From positions 177,189,170-177,253,169 of the forward strand of contig NC_068910.1 of NCBI RefSeq assembly GCF_023091745.1: a stretch of 64,000 nucleotides of DNA. The letters run 5' to 3'. The translations under genes were made by a program, and so were the position numbers. The first letter of the stretch is position 1. Each line of letters opens with the position of its first letter. This stretch comes from Budorcas taxicolor (lineage: Eukaryota > Chordata > Mammalia > Artiodactyla > Bovidae). Shown piece by piece: positions 23,297 through 34,575 of the stretch. The notes under the pieces were generated by a model, which saw only the letters and a list, made by a program, of their open reading frames with translations, was not told where the DNA came from and made no database searches.

Positions 23297-23722
23297 ACAT
23301 AGAAATGTTAACAACCTCAGATACGGAGACAATACCCCTCAGAGAGCTGGACTATAAAGAAGGCTGAGTGCCTAGAAACTGATGCTTTCAACTTGTGGTG
23401 CTGGGGAAGACTCCTGAGAGTCCCTTGGACAGCAAGGAGATCATACCAGTCAATCTTAGAGGAAATCAACCCTGAATATTCATTGGAAGGACTGATGCTG
23501 AAGGAGAAGCTCCAATACTTTGGCCACCTGATGTGAAGAGCTGACTCATTGGAAAAGACCTTGATGCTAGGAAAGGTTGAGGGCAGAGGAGGAGGTGGTT
23601 GGATGGCATCAGAGTTTGGGCAAACTCCAGGAGACAGTGAAGGACAGGGAAAGGTGGCATGCTGTGGTCAATGGGGTCGCAAAGAGTTGGACACAACTTA
23701 GTGACTGAACAACAGTGACAAC
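23297..23722 (+). mobile_element. BovB fragment with internal deletion, in L2
   Basis: The left 40 bases match ruler about 8870-8902 (up to the YADD region) and are joined directly to ruler about 9250-9667, removing about 350 bp. Ends 'gtgactgaacaacagtgaca'. Heavily mutated and non-coding. Confidence 0.9.
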
Positions 23723-24222
23723 CAAGCCATCAGAGCCTTATTGCTCACAACCCCTTTCTGACCACAATTCCTACCTACCTCCCCCTTACCTACTCTTCTC
23801 CAGCGACTTGTGCCTTAAATACACCTCTTGTACTCTCATCTCAGGACCTTTGACCTCACCACTGACTCTTCCTGGAATGCTCTTTGCCCAGGTATCTGCA
23901 GTTTTCCCTCATTTCCTTCAGGCTTCCGCTCAAATGACATCTTCCCATGAAGGTCTGCCCTGGCTACTATATAAACCAGCAACACCCACTGTCAGCACTA
24001 TATTCTCTTTAACTGCCTAATTTTTCTCCACAGTGCTTATTGCTAAATGATCTCATAATATAGTTACCTGTCTTTTATTGATTATCTTCTTCCCCACCAG
24101 AACACAAGCACCTACAAAGCAAAGACTTTTTCATCTATTCTGTTTACTGCTGTGACTTCAGTACCTATAAGAATGCCTGGACATGGTTGGAACTCAATAA
24201 ATATTTGTTAGATGAATGAACT
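23723..24222 (+). repeat. L2 3' end, second piece
   Basis: 'ctcaggacctttgacctcac', 'cttcctggaatgctctttgc', 'ccttcaggcttccgctcaaa' and the terminal 'caataaatatttgttagatg' are diagnostic of the L2 3' end. An apparent open frame (23715-24020) is frame noise in this repeat. Confidence 0.9.
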
Positions 24223-25149
24223 CATTGTAAAAAGAAACATTAATACTTATGGAACTCCCAAATACAGATGTAATAACATGACATTTCTTCCTAAAATCAG
24301 TTCCCTACAAATTATATCTACATTAAGCATAATCCATTTATCTATAATTAAAGAATCAAACCATTTTAACACAATAAAAGAGTAAAAATGGAGGCCAACT
24401 TGTCATAAATCTAAACGTTTAATTGTTATTAAATAAGCTAAAAATATTAATATACAACTTTCCAGTTTGATGATGTACCTCATTAATGACAAAAGCTTCA
24501 GGCCAGATTTTTGGGTAATTATTTGGGAATAATTTTTTGATAATCCAGTTATATGTCTTATTGTCCTTGGTTATGTGTGTGTGTGTGTACACGTGTTTGT
24601 GTGTGAGAGAGAGAGACAGACAGACTGTATGCCTTGTTTGTTTTTGCCATGAACTGAGTCTTCCTCACAGTGACAGTTTGAGGTATGGACTTTTAAAAAA
24701 ATGTTCTAGTAATCTCATCTGTGAAAGTAATAGCCAACTTAGTCCTAATAGAACCAAATTTGAGTACCTTTTCATATTGGCCCACCATCTCTAGCTATTA
24801 TTCTCTATGCAAAGAAACTGAATTGGGAATTGATACCAAAAGTACTTTTAATGTAATCCAGCAGCTCTCCATACTCTTCTGCCAAAATACAAAATGACTG
24901 AGAGAAACAAATATGTAAATGGAAAAGACTAGAAGAGGGATCTAATTCATGTGAGAATTAGTCCCTTTGAGACATAACAAAGTACAGACAACACATCCTA
25001 CCCCCAAAGGACCACATAATTCAGATGCAAAAACAAGACACAAAGATATGAATAATTCACCCAAGAGCATGATTACAGGACAACTTATAAATAAGGCATA
25101 CCAGTGTGATTTGAGCTATAAGTCTTAAATGTAATTTATTATTATTTTA
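24223..25149. other. No recognised gene; contains a microsatellite
   Basis: AT-rich sequence with a (TG)n-(GA)n microsatellite at about 24570-24630. Nothing else recognised. Confidence 0.4.
24570..24630. repeat. (TG)n(GA)n microsatellite
   Basis: 'atgtgtgtgtgtgtgtacac' followed by 'gtgtgtgagagagagagaca'. Confidence 0.9.
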
Positions 25150-25372
25150 TGTTATTTATTTTGTACCAGCCATTTTTCTTACTGCTTTTCATGTATGAAC
25201 TCATGTAATTCTAGAAACAATCACATGACAAAGGCATTATTATTATACTCAATTTTTAGGTGAGGAAGATAAGCCACTTAAAGTTCCAGTTACTTGCCCA
25301 AGGTTACAGAGTTGAATTCAAGCAGTGTGGCGCTGGAATTCATGCTTTTTACTACTCTATATTGTCTTTGAC
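25150..25372 (-). repeat. MIR SINE, antisense
   Basis: 'gtatgaactcatgtaattct', 'gcattattattatactcaat', 'aggtgaggaagataagccac' and 'cttgcccaaggttacagagt' follow the MIR core in reverse-complement order. Confidence 0.85.
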
Positions 25373-26099
25373 CTAAACAGTACAAATATAATTAAAATAA
25401 TAATAGTACCTTAGTTCTATAAAGTGATTTATGGTGCAAAAATGCCACTACATTCATTGCCTTATTGCAATGAGATAATGATTTTACAATCATTATTTCA
25501 TGAATTATGCATGATCATGTTATTCCTATGTTACAGTTAAGAATTGTTGAAGCAATTTTTTGAAGCAAAGACAAGAATAAATATTTCACATGTGAGGAAA
25601 AATGAAAGATGCATGGGATTAATGAAGTAATGGGGTCTCTGGCCCTCATCTCCTAAGGCCATTACTTGAACAGAGCACAGACCCACCTCCAAGCACAATC
25701 AATAATTTTCAGAGCTGGTCCCTTATAAAATTTCAACTAGAAAAACATTGCTGCTAAAATGTTTCACACAGGTGTACATATTTCCCTAAATGTGCAAGAG
25801 TACTTACATGTGAATAGAACCATTCTCCTTGTTTAACATATTTAAATTCTCAGTCTGAAGGAGAATTCTCCAAAGCAGTGTTTGTAGTTTATAGTTTCAA
25901 CCAAAATGGACTCACCTAAAGAAAAGAGAATGCTCCCCCAAATAATTTCTATTTTCTATCTTAGATTACCTGAGCTGATTGAAGCTTTAATATGGGAATT
26001 TGTGAATTGTGGCAGTTATAAGTGTCACTACTCAATGGCAACAACTAACATTAATTCTGTGCTTTCTTGGTGCCAGGCTTTATGCTAAGCATTATAAAT
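25373..26099. other. No recognised gene
   Basis: Possible weak MIR/L2 relics at about 25420-25570 and 26066-26099 ('gtgccaggctttatgctaag'). A 60-codon frame at 25906-26088 has no recognisable content. Confidence 0.35.
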
Positions 26100-26483
26100 G
26101 CAAATGCTGGAAAGGGTGTGGAGAGAAGGGAACCCTCCTGCACTATGGTGGCATGTAAATTGATTCAGCCACTATGGAGAACAGTGTGGATATTCCTTAA
26201 AAAATAAAAATAAAGCTACCATATGACCCTGCAATCCCATTCCTGGGCATATATCCAGAGAAAAATGGCCTGAAAAGATACATGCACCCCAGTGTTCATT
26301 GAAGCACTGTTTACAACAGCCAGGACATGGAAACAACCTAAATGTCCATTGACAGAGAAATGGATAAAGGTGTGGTATGTAATGGATAAAGAAGGAATGG
26401 ATAGAGTAAATAAGCAAAATGGAATATTACTCAGACATTACAATGAATGAAATAATGCCATTTGCAGCCACATGGATGGACCT
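26100..26483 (+). mobile_element. L1 3' part, first piece
   Basis: 'gaaagggtgtggagagaagg', 'aatcccattcctgggcatat', 'caaaatggaatattactcag' and 'gccatttgcagccacatgga' are L1 ORF2 3'-terminal sequence. Interrupted by BovB; resumes at 30115. Confidence 0.9.
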
Positions 26484-27328
26484 CAGTTCAGTTCAGTCAC
26501 TCAGTCGTGTCCAACTCTTTGTGACCCCATGAACTGCAGCACACCAGGCCTCCCTGTCCATCACCAACTCCAAGAGACTACCAAAACTCATGTCCATTGA
26601 GTCGGTGATGACATCCAACCATCTCATCCTCTGTCGTCCCCTTCTCCTCCTGCCCTCAATCTTCCCCAGCTGCAAGGTCTTTTCAAATGAGACAGCTCTT
26701 CGCATCATGTGGTCAAAGTATTGGAGTTTCAGCTTTAACATCAGTCCTTCCAATGAACACTCAGGACTGATCTCCTTTACGATGGACTGCTTGGATCTCC
26801 TTGCAGTCCAAGGGAATCTCAAGAGTCTTCTCCAACATCACAGTTCAAAAGCATCAATTCTTCAACATTCAGCTTTCTTCACAGTTCAACTAACATCCAT
26901 ACATGAGTACTGGAAAAACCATAGCCTTGACTAGATGGACCTTTGTTGGCAAAGTAATGTCTCTGCTTTTGAATATGCTCTCTAGGTTGGTCACAACTTT
27001 CTTTCCAAAGAGCAAGCGTCTTTTAACTTCATGGTTGCAATCACCATCTGCAATGATTTTGGAGCCCCCCAAAATAAAGTCTGACACTGTTTCCACTGTT
27101 TCCCCATCTATTTCCCATGAAGTGATGGGACCAGATGCCATGATCTTCGTTTTCTGAATGTTGAGCTTTAAGCCAACATTTTCACTCTCCTCTTTCTCTT
27201 TCATCAAGAGGCTTTGTAGTACCTCTTCACTTTCTGCCATAAGGATAGTGTCATCTGTGTTGTGCCCAAGTCGCGAAATCTCCCAGTGACCACCAGGGAG
27301 CCAATATCCGATGCAAAAGCAAGAGGGT

Positions 27329-27334
27329 TTTTAT
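27329..27334 (-). terminator. LTR polyadenylation signal AATAAA
   Basis: Minus strand 'ggtaataaaaaccctcttgc'; sits in the R region between the TATA box and U5. Confidence 0.6.
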
Positions 27335-27410
27335 TACCAAGCTCGAGCTGGGGCTCCCACTGAAACCAACGCAGTGGCTATAGGGAGGAGCCCTGAGTTC
27401 TGGTTACATT

Positions 27411-27420
27411 GCTTATATAG
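27411..27420 (-). promoter_or_regulatory. LTR TATA box
   Basis: Minus strand CTATATAAGC, about 80 bp upstream of the LTR's AATAAA, the expected spacing for a retroviral U3/R promoter. Activity unknown. Confidence 0.6.
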
Positions 27421-30028
27421 GATATTCTCGCATGAGAAATTTGAAAAACGGGAGTTTCTGGGTTGGGAGACATCTAATTGGTTACCTTCTGTGGAAGGGT
27501 TAGGTGTTGGTTTCTGATTGGTTCCCATTACATAGGTAGACTATGTTAAGTGAGGTGATTTTGGTCTGGGGTCCGATTAGCTCGAGGGTGGTGGGGTGAG
27601 GTCAGGGGATTTCCAAAGGCTCTTGGATTTTCAAAGGCTCTTTTCCTGGAACCTTACAAAATGGAGTTTTTCTGTTAACAAAATGGAGTAGCTTAGGTCC
27701 TTCAATTTGCATATCTGAGGTTATTGATATTTCTCCTGGCAATCTTGATTCCAGATTGTGCTTCTTCCAACCAAGCATTTCTCATGATGTACTCTGCATA
27801 GAAGTTAAAAAAGCAGGGTGACAGTATAAGGCCTTGGCGTACTCCTTTTCCTATTTGGAACCAATCTGTTGTTCTACGTCCAGTTCTAACTGTTCTTTCC
27901 TGACCTGCATATAGGTTTCTCAAGAGGCAGGTCAGGTGGTCTGGTATTCCCATCTCTTTCAGAATTTTCCACAGTTTATTGTGATCCACACATTCAAAGG
28001 CTTTGGCATAGTCAATAAAGGAGAAATAGATGTTTTTCTGGAACTCTCTTGCTTTTTCCATGATCCAGCGGATGTTGGCAACTTGATCTCTGGTTCCTCT
28101 GCCTTTTCTAAATCCAGCTTGAACATCAGGGAGTTCACGGTTCACGTATTGCTGAAGCCTGGCTTGGAGAATTTTGAGCATTACTTTACTAGTGTGTGAG
28201 ATGAGTGCAATTGTGCGGTAGTTTGAGCATTCTTTGGCATTGCCTTTCTTTAGGTTTAGAATGAAAACTGAGCTTTTCCAGTCCTATAGCCACTGCTGAC
28301 TTTTCCAAATTTGCTAGCATATTGAGTGCAGTACTTTCACAGCATCATCTTTCAGGATTTGAAATAGTTCAACTGGATTTCCATCACCTCCACTAGCTTT
28401 GTTCATAGTGATGCTTTCTAAGGCCCACTTGACTTCACATTCCAGAATGTCTGGCTGTAGGTGAGTGATCACACCATCATGATTATCTTGGTCGTGAAGA
28501 TCTCTTTTGTACAGTTCTTCCGTGTATTCTTGCCACCTTTTCTTAATATCTTCTGTTTCGGTTAGGTCCAGACCATTTCTGTCCTTTATCGAGCACATCT
28601 TTGCATGAAACGTTCCCTTGGTATCTCTAATTATCTTGAGATCTCTAGTCTTTCCCATTCTGTTGTTTTCCTCTATTTCTTTGCATTGATAGCTGATGAA
28701 GGCTTTCTTATCTCTTCTTGCTATTCTTTGGAACTCTGCATTCAGATGCTTATATCTTTCCTTTTCTCCTTGCTTTTCGCTTCTCTTCTTTTCACAGCTA
28801 TTTGTAAGGCCTCCCCAGACAGCCATTTTGCTTTATTGCATTTCTTTTCCATGGAATGGCCTTGATCCCTGTCTCCTGTACAATGTCACAAACCTCAGTC
28901 TAGAGTTCATCAGGCACTCTATCTATCAGATCTAGTCCCTTAAATCTATTTCTCACTTCCACTGTATAAGCTTATATAAGGGCTTTGATTTAGGTCATAC
29001 CTGAATTGTCTAATGGTTATCCCTACTTTCTTCAATTTAAGTCTGAATTTGGCAATAATGAGCTTATGATCTGAGCCACAGTCACCTCCCAGTCTTGTTT
29101 TTGCTGACTGTATAGAGCTTCTCCATCTTTGGCTGCAAAGAATAGAATCAATCTGATTTTGGTGTTGACCATCTGGTGATGTCCATGTGTAGAGTCTTCT
29201 CTTGGGTTGTTGGAAGAGGGTGTTTGCTATGACCAGTGTATTCTCTTGGCAAAACTCTGTTAGCCTTTGCCCTGCTTCATTCTGTATTCCAAGGCCAAAT
29301 TTGCCTGTTACTCCAGGTGTTTCTTGACTTCCTATTTTTGCATTCCACTCCCCTATGATGAAAAGGACATCTTTCTTGGATGTTAGTTCTAAAAGGTCTT
29401 GTAGGTCTTCATAGAACCATTCAACTTCAGCTTCTTCAGCATTACTGGTTGGGGCATAGACTTGGATTACTCTGATATTGAATGGTTTGCCTTGGAAATG
29501 AACAGAGATCATTCTGTCGTTTTTGAGATTGCATCCAAGTACTGCATTTTGACTCTTTTGTTGACCATAATGGCTACTCCATTTCCTCTAAGGGATTCCT
29601 GCCCGCTGTAGAGATATAATGGTTATCAGAGTTAAACTCACCCATTCCAGTCGTTTTAGTTCGCCTATTCCTAGAATGTCGATGTTCACTCTTGCCATCT
29701 CCTGTTTGACCACTTCCAATTTGCCTTGATTCATGGACCTGACATTCCAGGTTCCTATGCAATATTGCTCTTTACAGCATTGAATCTTGCTTCTATCACC
29801 AGTCACATCCACAACTGGGTATTGTTTTTGCTTTGGCTCCATCCCTTCATTCTTTCTGGAGTTATTTCTCCACTGATCTCCACTAGCATATAGGGCACCT
29901 ACTGACCTGGGGAGTTCCTCTTTCAGTATCCTCTCATTTTGCCTTTTCATACTGTTCATGGGGTTCTCAAGGCAAGAATACTGAGGTGGTTTGCCATTCC
30001 CTTCTCCAGTGGGCCACATTCTGTTAGC

Positions 30029-30114
30029 AAATGTTCCCTTGATATCTCTAATTTTCTTGACAAGATCTCTATTCTTTCCATTCTATTGTTTTCCTCTATT
30101 TCTTTGCATTCATC
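30029..30114 (-). repeat. Extra copy of an internal BovB segment at the BovB 5' end
   Basis: Matches ruler about 7919-8004 and the same element's own segment at about 28608-28692, in the same orientation, but is joined to the 5' leader end (ruler about 6624). It carries bases missing in the internal copy ('cttgacaagatctct' against 'cttgagatctct'). Confidence 0.9.
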
Positions 30115-30545
30115 GGATGGATCTAGACAGTGTCATATTGAGTGAAATAAGTCAGACAGAGAAGGAGAAATATATGACCTCTCTTATGTGTGGAATCTAA
30201 AAAGAAATGATACAAATAAACTTAATTACAAATCAGAGACTTATTGATTTAGAAAACAAGCTCATGATTGCTGGTGGGAAGGGATAGGTAAGGACTTTGG
30301 GAAGGTCATGTACACAATGCTTTATTTTAAATGGATAACTGACAAGAACATACTGTATAGTACAAGGAACACTGCTCAATGTTATGTGCCAGCCTGGATG
30401 GGAGGGATGTTTGGGGCAGAATGGATACATGTATGTGTATAACTGGGTCCCTTCACTGTTCACCCGAAACTATCAAAACATTGTTAATCAGCTATACCCC
30501 AATATAAAAGGTTTGGTGTTTATAAAAAAAGAAAAAGAAAATTTA
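30115..30545 (+). mobile_element. L1 3' UTR, second piece
   Basis: 'gagtgaaataagtcagacag', 'tgtgtggaatctaaaaagaa', 'gctggtgggaagggatag' and 'caatataaaaggtttgg' complete the L1 begun at 26100, with an A-rich tail at 30520-30545. Confidence 0.9.
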
Positions 30546-30599
30546 TAAAAGAAAAACAAAAACATGCATATCCTCTATTCAATAAGCAAGAAGGTGCAA

Positions 30600-30720
30600 A
30601 ACAAGAAACAACAGCTGTCCCCATTTAATAGATAAAGAAATCAAGTCTCAGAGAAGTTAAGCAAATTCCCTGAGATCACACACATTGTAAAATTTAATAT
30701 TATGAGCACTTACAGCCAAA
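30600..30720 (-). repeat. MIR SINE fragment, antisense
   Basis: 'ccccatttaatagataaaga', 'gtctcagagaagttaagcaa' and 'cctgagatcacacac' match the MIR core reversed. Confidence 0.75.
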
Positions 30721-30910
30721 TCTTTCTCTCTATTAACTCATGCTATTTTATTACCTGTTAGAAAACTATTTGAGGTTGTTTTCTGTGTATATGATGGAAA
30801 GACTAACTATAGAATTTACAAATTCAAATATTAAAAAAAAATAACAATCAGTTCTTCTTGTAGTAACTACAAAGAGAAAACCCTTTTTGTGGGAGTCACC
30901 TCTGCTCCTT

Positions 30911-31693
30911 CAGTTCAGTTCATTTCATTTCAGTTGCTCAGTAGTGTCCGACACTTTGTGACCCCAAGGACTGCACCACGCCAGGCCTCCCTGTTCATCA
31001 CCAGCTCCCAGAGTCCATCCACACTCCTGTCCATTGAGTCGGTGATGCCATCCAGCATCTCATCCTCTTTTGTCCCCTTCTCCTCCTGCCCTCAATCTTT
31101 CCCAGCATCAGGGTCTTTCCAAATGAGTCAGCTCTTCGCATCAGGTGGCCAAAGTATTGGAGTTTCAGCTTCAGCATCAGTCCTTCCAATGAACACCCAG
31201 GACTGATCTCCTTTAGGATGGACTGGCTGGATCTCCTTGCAGTCCAAGGGACTCTCAAGAGTCTTCTCCAACACCACAGTTCAAAAGCATCAACTTTTCA
31301 GCACTCAGCTTTCTTTACAGTCCAACTCTTATATCCATACATGACTACTAGAAAAACCATAGCCTTGACTCCTCGAACGTGCCGTCACCATCTGCAGTAA
31401 TTTTGGAGCCCCCCAAAATAAAGTCTGCCACTATTTCCACTGTTTCCCCATCTATTTCCCATGAAGTGAAGGGTTGGATGCCATGATCTCAGTTTTCTGA
31501 ATGTTGAGCTTTAAGCTAAATTTCTCATTATCCTCTTTCACTTTCATCAAGAGGCTCTTTAGTTCTTCTTCACTTTCTGCCATAAGGGTGGTGTCATCTG
31601 CATATCTGAGATTATTGTTATTTCTCCCAGCAACCCTTACTCCAGCTCTTGCTTCATCCAGCCCAGCATTCTCACCACATACTCTGCATATAA
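30911..31693 (-). mobile_element. BovB 3' part, antisense, internal deletion
   Basis: Ruler about 8800-9667 from the CAGTTCAG terminus up to the RT/YADD region ('catatctgagattattgtta'). About 90 bp is missing at 31369-31382 relative to sister copies. Probable target duplication TCTGCTCCTT (30901-30910) and TCTGCTTGTT (31694-31703), 8 of 10. Confidence 0.93.
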
Positions 31694-31703
31694 TCTGCTT
31701 GTT

Positions 31704-33489
31704 ATGCAACTGTATTTAGTTAAACCGTGTGAAATGTCCCATGTTTAAGGTCACATCTAAAGATAGGTAACTACATATAGTTCAACATGAATAGGCATGA
31801 AATAAGGGAACCTGAGCTCTAGGTCAAAGATTGCAATGTTAAATTCAGCTGGCGATTATAAATGTGTATTAAAATAGCTAGCTCCAAAGTGTGGAGTGAA
31901 GAAAGTATTTCTAGTATGAACTTGTGTTACCTTTGACCCCGGTGTTCAACTCCTTTATGGAATAACCTATATTTGCATCAGCAGATCTTTTCTTCCATTG
32001 GATACAGGCTGGTGGGACATTTCATTAAGATGTTTTTTCTCTCTTCCCTGAGAAGGGTGGTACAAGATTCAAGATTCAGATCAATAATACACTGGAAAGC
32101 TCTGGAGTGATTTCTGCCCCAACCCCTCCAACAAAGCATGTTTCTGCAATTGCTCTTTAGTTCCTATCCTTTAAAGATTGATTCCTGACCTCTTATTCCA
32201 TTGCTTAAGCTCTCGTATCCAAGACAATATTTTTTTCAAATTTACTAAAAGTTAATTCTTCCAGTTAATTCTATTTAATTTCATTAAATTCTCTTAAATC
32301 TAATTAATTCTAGTGAATTCTGATTAACTAGCATCAATTTCTGATGCTTGGAACCAAAGAAATATAAAAGATCATTCATTTTAGCAAGACATAGCTTACA
32401 GACTAAGGGTAGTGGATGAGACTGAGATATATGGTAAGGATAAAAATCAGGATAACAGAGTAGTTGGGTAGAGAAATTACATAAATTTATGATACAAGCA
32501 GGTCTGAGATCATTTGGGACAGCGTAGGGTACAGACAATCTTGTTTCTTGTGATGAAACAAGAATTATGATTATTCTAAATTTTTACACTTAAAATGTAT
32601 ATTTTAAGAGGCACAAATTGTAAAAAAAAATTTTAATTAGGAAATGACTGAAAGCAAAAATACAATTTGCTGCTCAACTAACCTCTCCAAGAACTTTAGA
32701 TAAACAGTTGCAACAGCTATAGAAAAAACAGTTAAGTTTACTCTAAAAACTATTTGATAATATTCTAAATCCTAAGGAAACTTGAAAATAAATATTGAAT
32801 GAAATTATATTCACTGAGTTTCCTCTCTGGTCTTTCTGGTCTTCTAGAGCATGATTCCTTAACTCAGTAATGAAATGTATTTTAGCAATCTCATCAGTAG
32901 TGTCATCACCAAAAATCTTGTGTTCTTCGCTTTTTAAATTAGTGTTCAACACAGTGTTATCCTTACAGAAGCCTAACTTGCTATTTTAGAAAAAAAGAAA
33001 AAGGAAGGGAGGGTGATATGCAAATGATTCTGATTGAAAGAAACTGTGAGGAGTGGATGATTACTATCTGAATCGACTCCAAGTCATGACTTACATCGTT
33101 AATCATTGCTCATAATTCTAATCAAGGTTCTAACTAAAATTCTAAGAAAAAATACTTAAAAAAATATCGTACTGTGCAGCTTAAAAATTATGCACTGTTT
33201 AGCAAATATAGAGGTATAATAGTCACAGAATGCCTAGGTCATAAGTAATATGACTAGTCAGCAGAAAAAAAGAAATAATGTATAAGTGTTCCAAATCCTA
33301 TATGTTTTATACATATCTGCACATATTTCTATGTGATTACATGTAGAACAACTGAATGTCAGCTATACATCAAAAACTTGGATACATTAAATTTTAGAAT
33401 TGAAAAGAATTTAAATGGTTTCTTAGTCACACTCTCTCATTTCCTTATTTTAAGAAAATAATGTATCAGAAAACTCTGTGGATTCCATA
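31704..33489. other. Repeat-poor stretch, no gene seen
   Basis: AT-rich. A patch at 32250-32335 is a cluster of TAATTC/TTAAAT motifs. No coding frame of note. Confidence 0.4.
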
Positions 33490-33612
33490 GTTTTGCTATT
33501 ATTTTAAAAGATGAGAATTCTAAGGTCCACAAGAGTTAAGTAACTTGCTACATTACACAGCTAGTTGGTGGCCAACCTCAAAATGGAACTGAAGTCTCTA
33601 TAGCCTAATGTT
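33490..33612 (-). repeat. MIR SINE fragment, antisense
   Basis: 'aagagttaagtaacttgcta', 'cacagctagttggtggcc' and 'gaactgaagtctctatagcc' match the MIR core reversed. Confidence 0.8.
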
Positions 33613-33633
33613 CTTCCAACAAATATTTGTTGT

Positions 33634-33822
33634 GTGTTAGTCCCTCAGTCATGTCCAACTCTTTGCGACCACATGGACTATAGCCCACCAGGCTCCTCTG
33701 TCCATAGAATTCTCCAGGCAAGACTACTGGAGTGCGTTTCCTTTTCCAGGGGATCTCCCTGACCCAGAGATTAAACCCAGGTTTCCTGCATTGTATGCAG
33801 AGTTTTTACTATTTGAGTCAAC
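33634..33822 (-). mobile_element. Bov-tA SINE, antisense
   Basis: 'gttagtccctcagtcatgtc', BovA body, then 'agattaaacccaggtttcct' of the tRNA-like head. No clear target duplication. Confidence 0.9.
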
Positions 33823-34299
33823 ATAATAACTATATATCAAGGTTTAAAGATGTGAAAAAAGACAATACGCCCAGAAGAAGACAATAAGCAAGCAAACAAT
33901 AGCAAGGATCAGTAATTTAAATAATAACGTGGTATTAAAATGTTGCAATTGGGGAATATGGTAGGGAGTAGTCTAAACCAAAAGACCATATCAAATAGGG
34001 TATTCAGAGAAGGGAGCTCTGAGAATTTAGGCCTGAGATATAAATCACAAAGAGGAAATCAACTGCCATAACTTATGTTGTAAATGAGGCAAATAACAAA
34101 GGCACAGCCAGGAATCCCTTTCCAATGTGATATAAGGTTTAAAATAACATCTTAGAGAGACCATATTTAAACCTCCTCCAAACTGATCTTAAAAATCAAA
34201 TCTTTCAATTAGACAATATGAGGCTTAGTTTCTCATCAAATCTCCCTAAAACAGAGAGATCACATAAATATTTAACATATATACACAGAACTTCACAGT
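33823..34299. other. No recognised feature
   Basis: AT-rich sequence; nothing identified. Confidence 0.35.
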
Positions 34300-34380
34300 T
34301 TTATAAAATGCTTTAAATTAAACACACTATTCTATTTGATGCTTACAATAATCCTATATAGTAAGCAAGGTAGTTATTAT
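34300..34380 (-). repeat. MIR fragment, antisense
   Basis: 'aaatgctttaaattaaacac', 'gcttacaataatcctatata' and 'agtaagcaaggtagttatta' resemble the MIR 3' half reversed. It abuts an opposite-strand MIR. Confidence 0.6.
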
Positions 34381-34387
34381 TGGAAGA

Positions 34388-34575
34388 AAGCATAGTGGAA
34401 TGAAATGAACACTGGGTTTAAAATTAGGGTTTGAAGCTGGTCCTACCATTTAGCAACTCGATTCCTTAATTTACACAACTTGAACTCTGAAACCAGATTT
34501 CCTCATTGGTTCAACTAGATTTCTTCTTTTTGTAGGCTGTTATAAGAATAAAGATAGTCTTTAAAATGGCAGTTG
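34388..34575 (+). repeat. MIR SINE
   Basis: 'gaacactgggtttaaaatta', 'cctaccatttagcaactcga', 'gaaaccagatttcctcattg' and 'gttataagaataaag' follow MIR order on the plus strand. Confidence 0.7.

Larger units (their letters stand above)
27258..27704 (-). mobile_element. Solo ERV LTR (class I/gamma-like), antisense
   Basis: 447 bp bounded by TG...CA, with short duplications ATCTG (27253-27257) and ATTTG (27705-27709) of the BovB target. On the minus strand the U3 opens TGAAGGACCTAAGC. A TATA box (CTATATAAGC) lies at about 27411-27420, an AATAAA at 27329-27334, and the end reads 'cgcgacttgggcacaaca'. This arrangement resembles gammaretrovirus-type LTRs; class is inferred. No viral coding sequence is present, so it is a solo LTR left by recombination between two LTRs. 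Confidence 0.88.
26493..30019 (-). pseudogene. BovB endonuclease-RT ORF, degraded and LTR-interrupted
   Basis: Reading leftwards: an N-terminal region coded at 30019-29588 containing GTWNVRSMNQGKLEVV; the endonuclease at 29512-28946 with YAPTSNAEEAEVEWF, GEWNAKIG and GSDHKLIIAKF, a long uninterrupted piece of 188 codons; the linker at 28826-28314; the RT palm at 28181-27702 with FIDYAKAFECVDH and IGKGVRQG, ending at LRYA where the LTR cuts it, so the YADD box is split by the LTR insertion; and the C-terminal domain at 27240-26890 and 26822-26493. The endonuclease piece is the best preserved in the window, but the protein as a whole is broken. Confidence 0.9.
26484..30114 (-). mobile_element. 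BovB, near full length, antisense, split by an LTR
   Basis: Ruler about 6624-9667 read on the minus strand, plus an extra 86-bp segment at its 5' end (30029-30114). Target duplication GGATGGACCT (26474-26483) and GGATGGATCT (30115-30124), 9 of 10 matching. A solo ERV LTR lies inside at 27258-27704. Without the LTR and its short duplication the BovB is about 3.18 kb. Confidence 0.95.

Noticed and set aside
23715..24020. 101-codon open frame with proline-rich sequence
   Set aside because: Coincides with the L2 3' end; its text matches L2 in nucleotide order.
32250..32335. Cluster of TAATT motifs as a homeodomain-bound element
   Set aside because: Such motifs are expected often in AT-rich DNA; nothing else supports a regulatory role.
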